DNA from: Perlabentimonas gracilis
GTDB lineage: Bacteria > Bacteroidota > Bacteroidia > Bacteroidales > Tenuifilaceae
Length of the DNA: 64,000 bases
Assembly: GCF_011174675.1 (NCBI RefSeq)
Contig: NZ_JAANIG010000023.1
Coordinates: 1 to 64,000 of the forward strand
Reading direction: 5' to 3'
The first letter of the stretch is position 1. Every line of letters starts with the position of its first letter. Positions 62,601 through 64,000 of the stretch are shown piece by piece. A program made the position numbers and the translations under genes. Below the pieces are notes generated by a model that was not told the origin of the DNA, made no database searches, and saw nothing but the letters and a program-made list of their open reading frames with translations.

Positions 62601-64000
62601 ACTATCACCAAGGTATTTAAGAACAATACCATTATGCCGGGTGTTCAACAGAATGCCAACGTCAAACCTGAAAGCCCGCAGAATTTAACCTCAATTGTTC
62701 TGCCCGGCACAACTACCCTTAGCTGGTCGCCCATTAAAACCGATGAAACACCATACAAAGCCATGTCATACAACGTATGGGTTGGCACTGAGGTAAACTG
62801 GCAAAACGGAATAACAGTCGTCCCAGCCCACTCAGACTTAGAAACAGGCTACCGCAAAGTTGTATCGATGGGCAATGCCCAACTCGACACAAACTTTATT
62901 CTCAGAAACCTACCCTTAGGCATATACTATTGGAAGGTACAGGCTGTAGACCAAGGCTATGTTGGAGGTTCATGGTCGGAGGTTGCATCATTTGAGATAA
63001 AAAACATACAAGCATTCTTTCATGCAGGTATGGCTTGCCTCAATTCAGGCACCCAGTTCACAGATCTATCCCAATCCATTGAGGAGGTTACCTCTTGGCA
63101 ATGGGATTTCGGTGATGGAACAACATCTAACGAGTCAAACCCTGCACACACCTATACTTCAGCCGGAGTTTTCACTGTAACCCTATCGGTTGCAACGGCA
63201 AGTTTTGCCGACTCGTACTCAATGGACATAGTAGTTGGGTTGAGTCCAATTGCCGACTTTACAGCCCCAACTGTTTGCCTTGGTAGCACAACACCATTAA
63301 GCAACCTAACCAATCAGAATGGCCTTACTATCACCGAATGGCTATGGGACTTTGGCGATGGAGTAACATCAAACCAAGAAGATCCTTTGCCCCACCGATA
63401 CTATAATGCCGGTGAGTTTGAGATAACTCTTTACGCCACAGCCCACAATGGATGTGTTGGCATTAAGCAAAAAATTGTGCAAGTGGGAGAGTACCCACAA
63501 GTACCAATAAGTGCAAATGGCCCACTAACATTTTGTCAAGGCGAAAATGTGGTGCTTGAGGTTCCCCAAAACAGCAGCTACGCATACAGCTGGCTTAACG
63601 AAGGAGTAAGCATTACTGGGGCAACTAGCCACATCTATTCAGCCACACAAACGGGCAGCTACTCGGTTACTGCATCCAATCCTGTGGGAGAGTGTGTGAG
63701 CACATCGGGGGAGGTAAACGTAACCGTTCGGCAAAACCCAGCAAAACCTGTGATTTCTGAGGTTAATAACCAAATCGATTTTTGCCCAGGAACAATAGTA
63801 ACGCTGCAGGTTGAAAACCCTTGGCCAGAATATATTTACCAGTGGCGAAGATCGGGGGTAGATATCCCCAATGCCAATGGCATCAATTACTCTGGCAAAC
63901 TATCTGCCAGCGATTATTCTGCTGTTGCCATTGCTGAAACCTGCAGCACACCATCCGATAATCTCACCCTCACCACCAAGCCCGCCCCCGCCAAGCCCGC
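59613..64000 (+). CDS. FG-GAP/VCBS, PKD and Ig repeat surface protein, 3' end beyond the window
   Basis: The frame is open from ATG 59613 to the last base, giving at least 1,462 residues; the C-terminus is not visible. A signal peptide (MALLSIARWFGLCLVAIPFIHLSINHSVAQ) precedes seven FG-GAP-like repeats (about 45-405; GDFNNDGYLDILLAG type, with DxDxDG-like calcium loops). A fibronectin-like linker follows (about 410-650), then seven more FG-GAP repeats (about 655-1005) and another fibronectin-like domain. Two PKD domains follow (WDFGDGTTSNESNP, WDFGDGVTSNQEDP, about 1135-1290), then two Ig-like units with FCQGENVVLEV and FCPGTIVTLQV. The design suggests a T9SS-exported adhesin or polymer-binding protein; a C-terminal sorting domain is expected outside the window. 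Confidence 0.88.
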   Translation, partial: MALLSIARWFGLCLVAIPFIHLSINHSVAQTLSFEHLSALPLNGVHNGSIAWGDFNSDGQLDLITTGLYLNGLSIGGAETNLYTNLGDGSFEPSSYSLPNVYDGSVAWGDLNNDGYLDLIITGVYNITYDDFYPDFDGYISKIFIFDGSDFVENETQITGVRHSSVAMADYDNDGFLDFIIAGEDNYDEVSTKLFRNNGDGTFTEQTAVQLPPLYMGEIAWGDFDNDGYVDILLAGATINNSILAIYRNNGDNTFSELEGFTRYGNTFFSAKWGDYNNDGYLDILLAGEHQQEGTSAIYRNNGDGTFSLNNANLPVVFGKGHWADFNNDGLLDVILSGDILGEGKTQIFINKGNDTFEEQESNPFVGVKENSLALGDFNNDGNIDVAIIGLDNENTSVARVYKNLCTTPNSRPNPPTGLGYTVLKQGVKLTWSEVTSDETPKEAMAYNVALTDNTGHAMLMPTHSTTNGIRQVPNLGNAQLGTSHILNYTFRWGKDYYASVQAIDNSYQGGEFSSNLQIVIEPIQASGLQAKNVNNNSILVKWQRGNGDRSIVFAKEGNSGSALPVDNTTYYSNPIFEEGSPLGESGWYCVYKGKADSALVGGLDPMKDYLVNVITFQGESGEEKYMPNQISHTNIGIFNSLLFTEQTHITTSNFNINTTLAWADFDNDGFLDFLVTGYTNSGYAAELYHNNGENEFKLQNSTGLPGVTQGSIAWADLNNDGYPDVLVTGTINGSSSGAISRVYLNNHNGTFTYLDAGLIGVFKSSVAVGDYNNDGNIDILLSGASDGGKIAKVYRNNGDGTFTDTNAGLPGIESGNATWGDYNNDGYLDILLTGSGIAKIYRNNGNETFTEQTSISLTGVSHSASAWGDFNNDGYLDIVITGGNPYSVAKLYNNNGNGTFSEVTGTGLPGVSSGTVTWTDYNNDGNLDIIITGLSHLSDGTSAHIAKVMKGNGKGNFTEEPGFNLKGIRNGTVSLGDYDNDGDTDVLITGYNNFTTITKVFKNNTIMPGVQQNANVKPESPQNLTSIVLPGTTTLSWSPIKTDETPYKAMSYNVWVGTEVNWQNGITVVPAHSDLETGYRKVVSMGNAQLDTNFILRNLPLGIYYWKVQAVDQGYVGGSWSEVASFEIKNIQAFFHAGMACLNSGTQFTDLSQSIEEVTSWQWDFGDGTTSNESNPAHTYTSAGVFTVTLSVATASFADSYSMDIVVGLSPIADFTAPTVCLGSTTPLSNLTNQNGLTITEWLWDFGDGVTSNQEDPLPHRYYNAGEFEITLYATAHNGCVGIKQKIVQVGEYPQVPISANGPLTFCQGENVVLEVPQNSSYAYSWLNEGVSITGATSHIYSATQTGSYSVTASNPVGECVSTSGEVNVTVRQNPAKPVISEVNNQIDFCPGTIVTLQVENPWPEYIYQWRRSGVDIPNANGINYSGKLSASDYSAVAIAETCSTPSDNLTLTTKPAPAKP

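Overview
The window is a Bacteroidota chromosome segment. Two independent signs support this. First, it carries a type IX secretion (T9SS)/gliding locus (gldJ, a PorP/SprF protein, porU, porV), a second PorP/SprF protein and a giant surface protein with a gliding-motility-type C-terminal domain. Second, several upstream regions carry the Bacteroidota promoter word TAnnTTTG instead of a sigma70 -10 box. A complete oxoglutarate dehydrogenase E1/E2 pair and many secreted multi-repeat proteins suggest an environmental, possibly gliding, member rather than a gut Bacteroides. I cannot name the species.

Layout. 0.1-3.4 kb: a single-chain FAD/iron-sulfur amine-oxidoreductase fusion (-). 3.7-18.7 kb: a PorP/SprF protein and a 4,670-residue Ig-repeat surface protein (-), 2 bp apart. 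18.9-24.0 kb: sucA and sucB (+), separated by a repeat-rich element carrying a four-helix-bundle gene. 24.0-27.0 kb: TPR protein and recR (-), then a sodium:solute symporter (+). 27.1-33.5 kb: a TetR-led operon (-) encoding an outer-membrane protein, an ABC ATPase, two FtsX-type permeases and a LolA-like protein; it is interrupted by a second four-helix-bundle element and by a small related repeat pair. 33.7-36.7 kb: acyl-CoA ligase (+) and murF (-). 36.8-45.6 kb: gldJ and porP/sprF (-), divergent from porU, porV, ispF and a CoA-binding protein (+). 45.7-48.6 kb: M20 peptidase and GH3-family enzyme (+). 48.6-50.8 kb: an accessory island of two gene cassettes on the minus strand (higBA toxin-antitoxin; RhuM-Fic fusion) with integron-like attC geometry and no integrase in the window. 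50.8-53.8 kb: CvfB-like S1 protein and an S9 peptidase (-). 53.8-59.4 kb: an operon of a secreted caspase-like protease, a propeller/SpoIIE phosphatase sensor and a lipoprotein (-). 59.6 kb to the end: an FG-GAP/PKD/Ig surface protein (+), cut by the window edge.

Two patterns go beyond ordinary annotation. (1) Two unrelated operons each carry, in a spacer between genes, a four-helix-bundle gene read in the operon's direction. Each gene is bracketed by inverted arrays of about 7-8-bp repeats, purine-rich before the gene and pyrimidine-rich after it. A third spacer has the inverted repeats without the gene. (2) Each of the two cassettes at 48.7-50.7 kb begins with a 10-base box that is the reverse complement of its own 3' box, as expected for an integron cassette whose recombination site is completed on circularisation.
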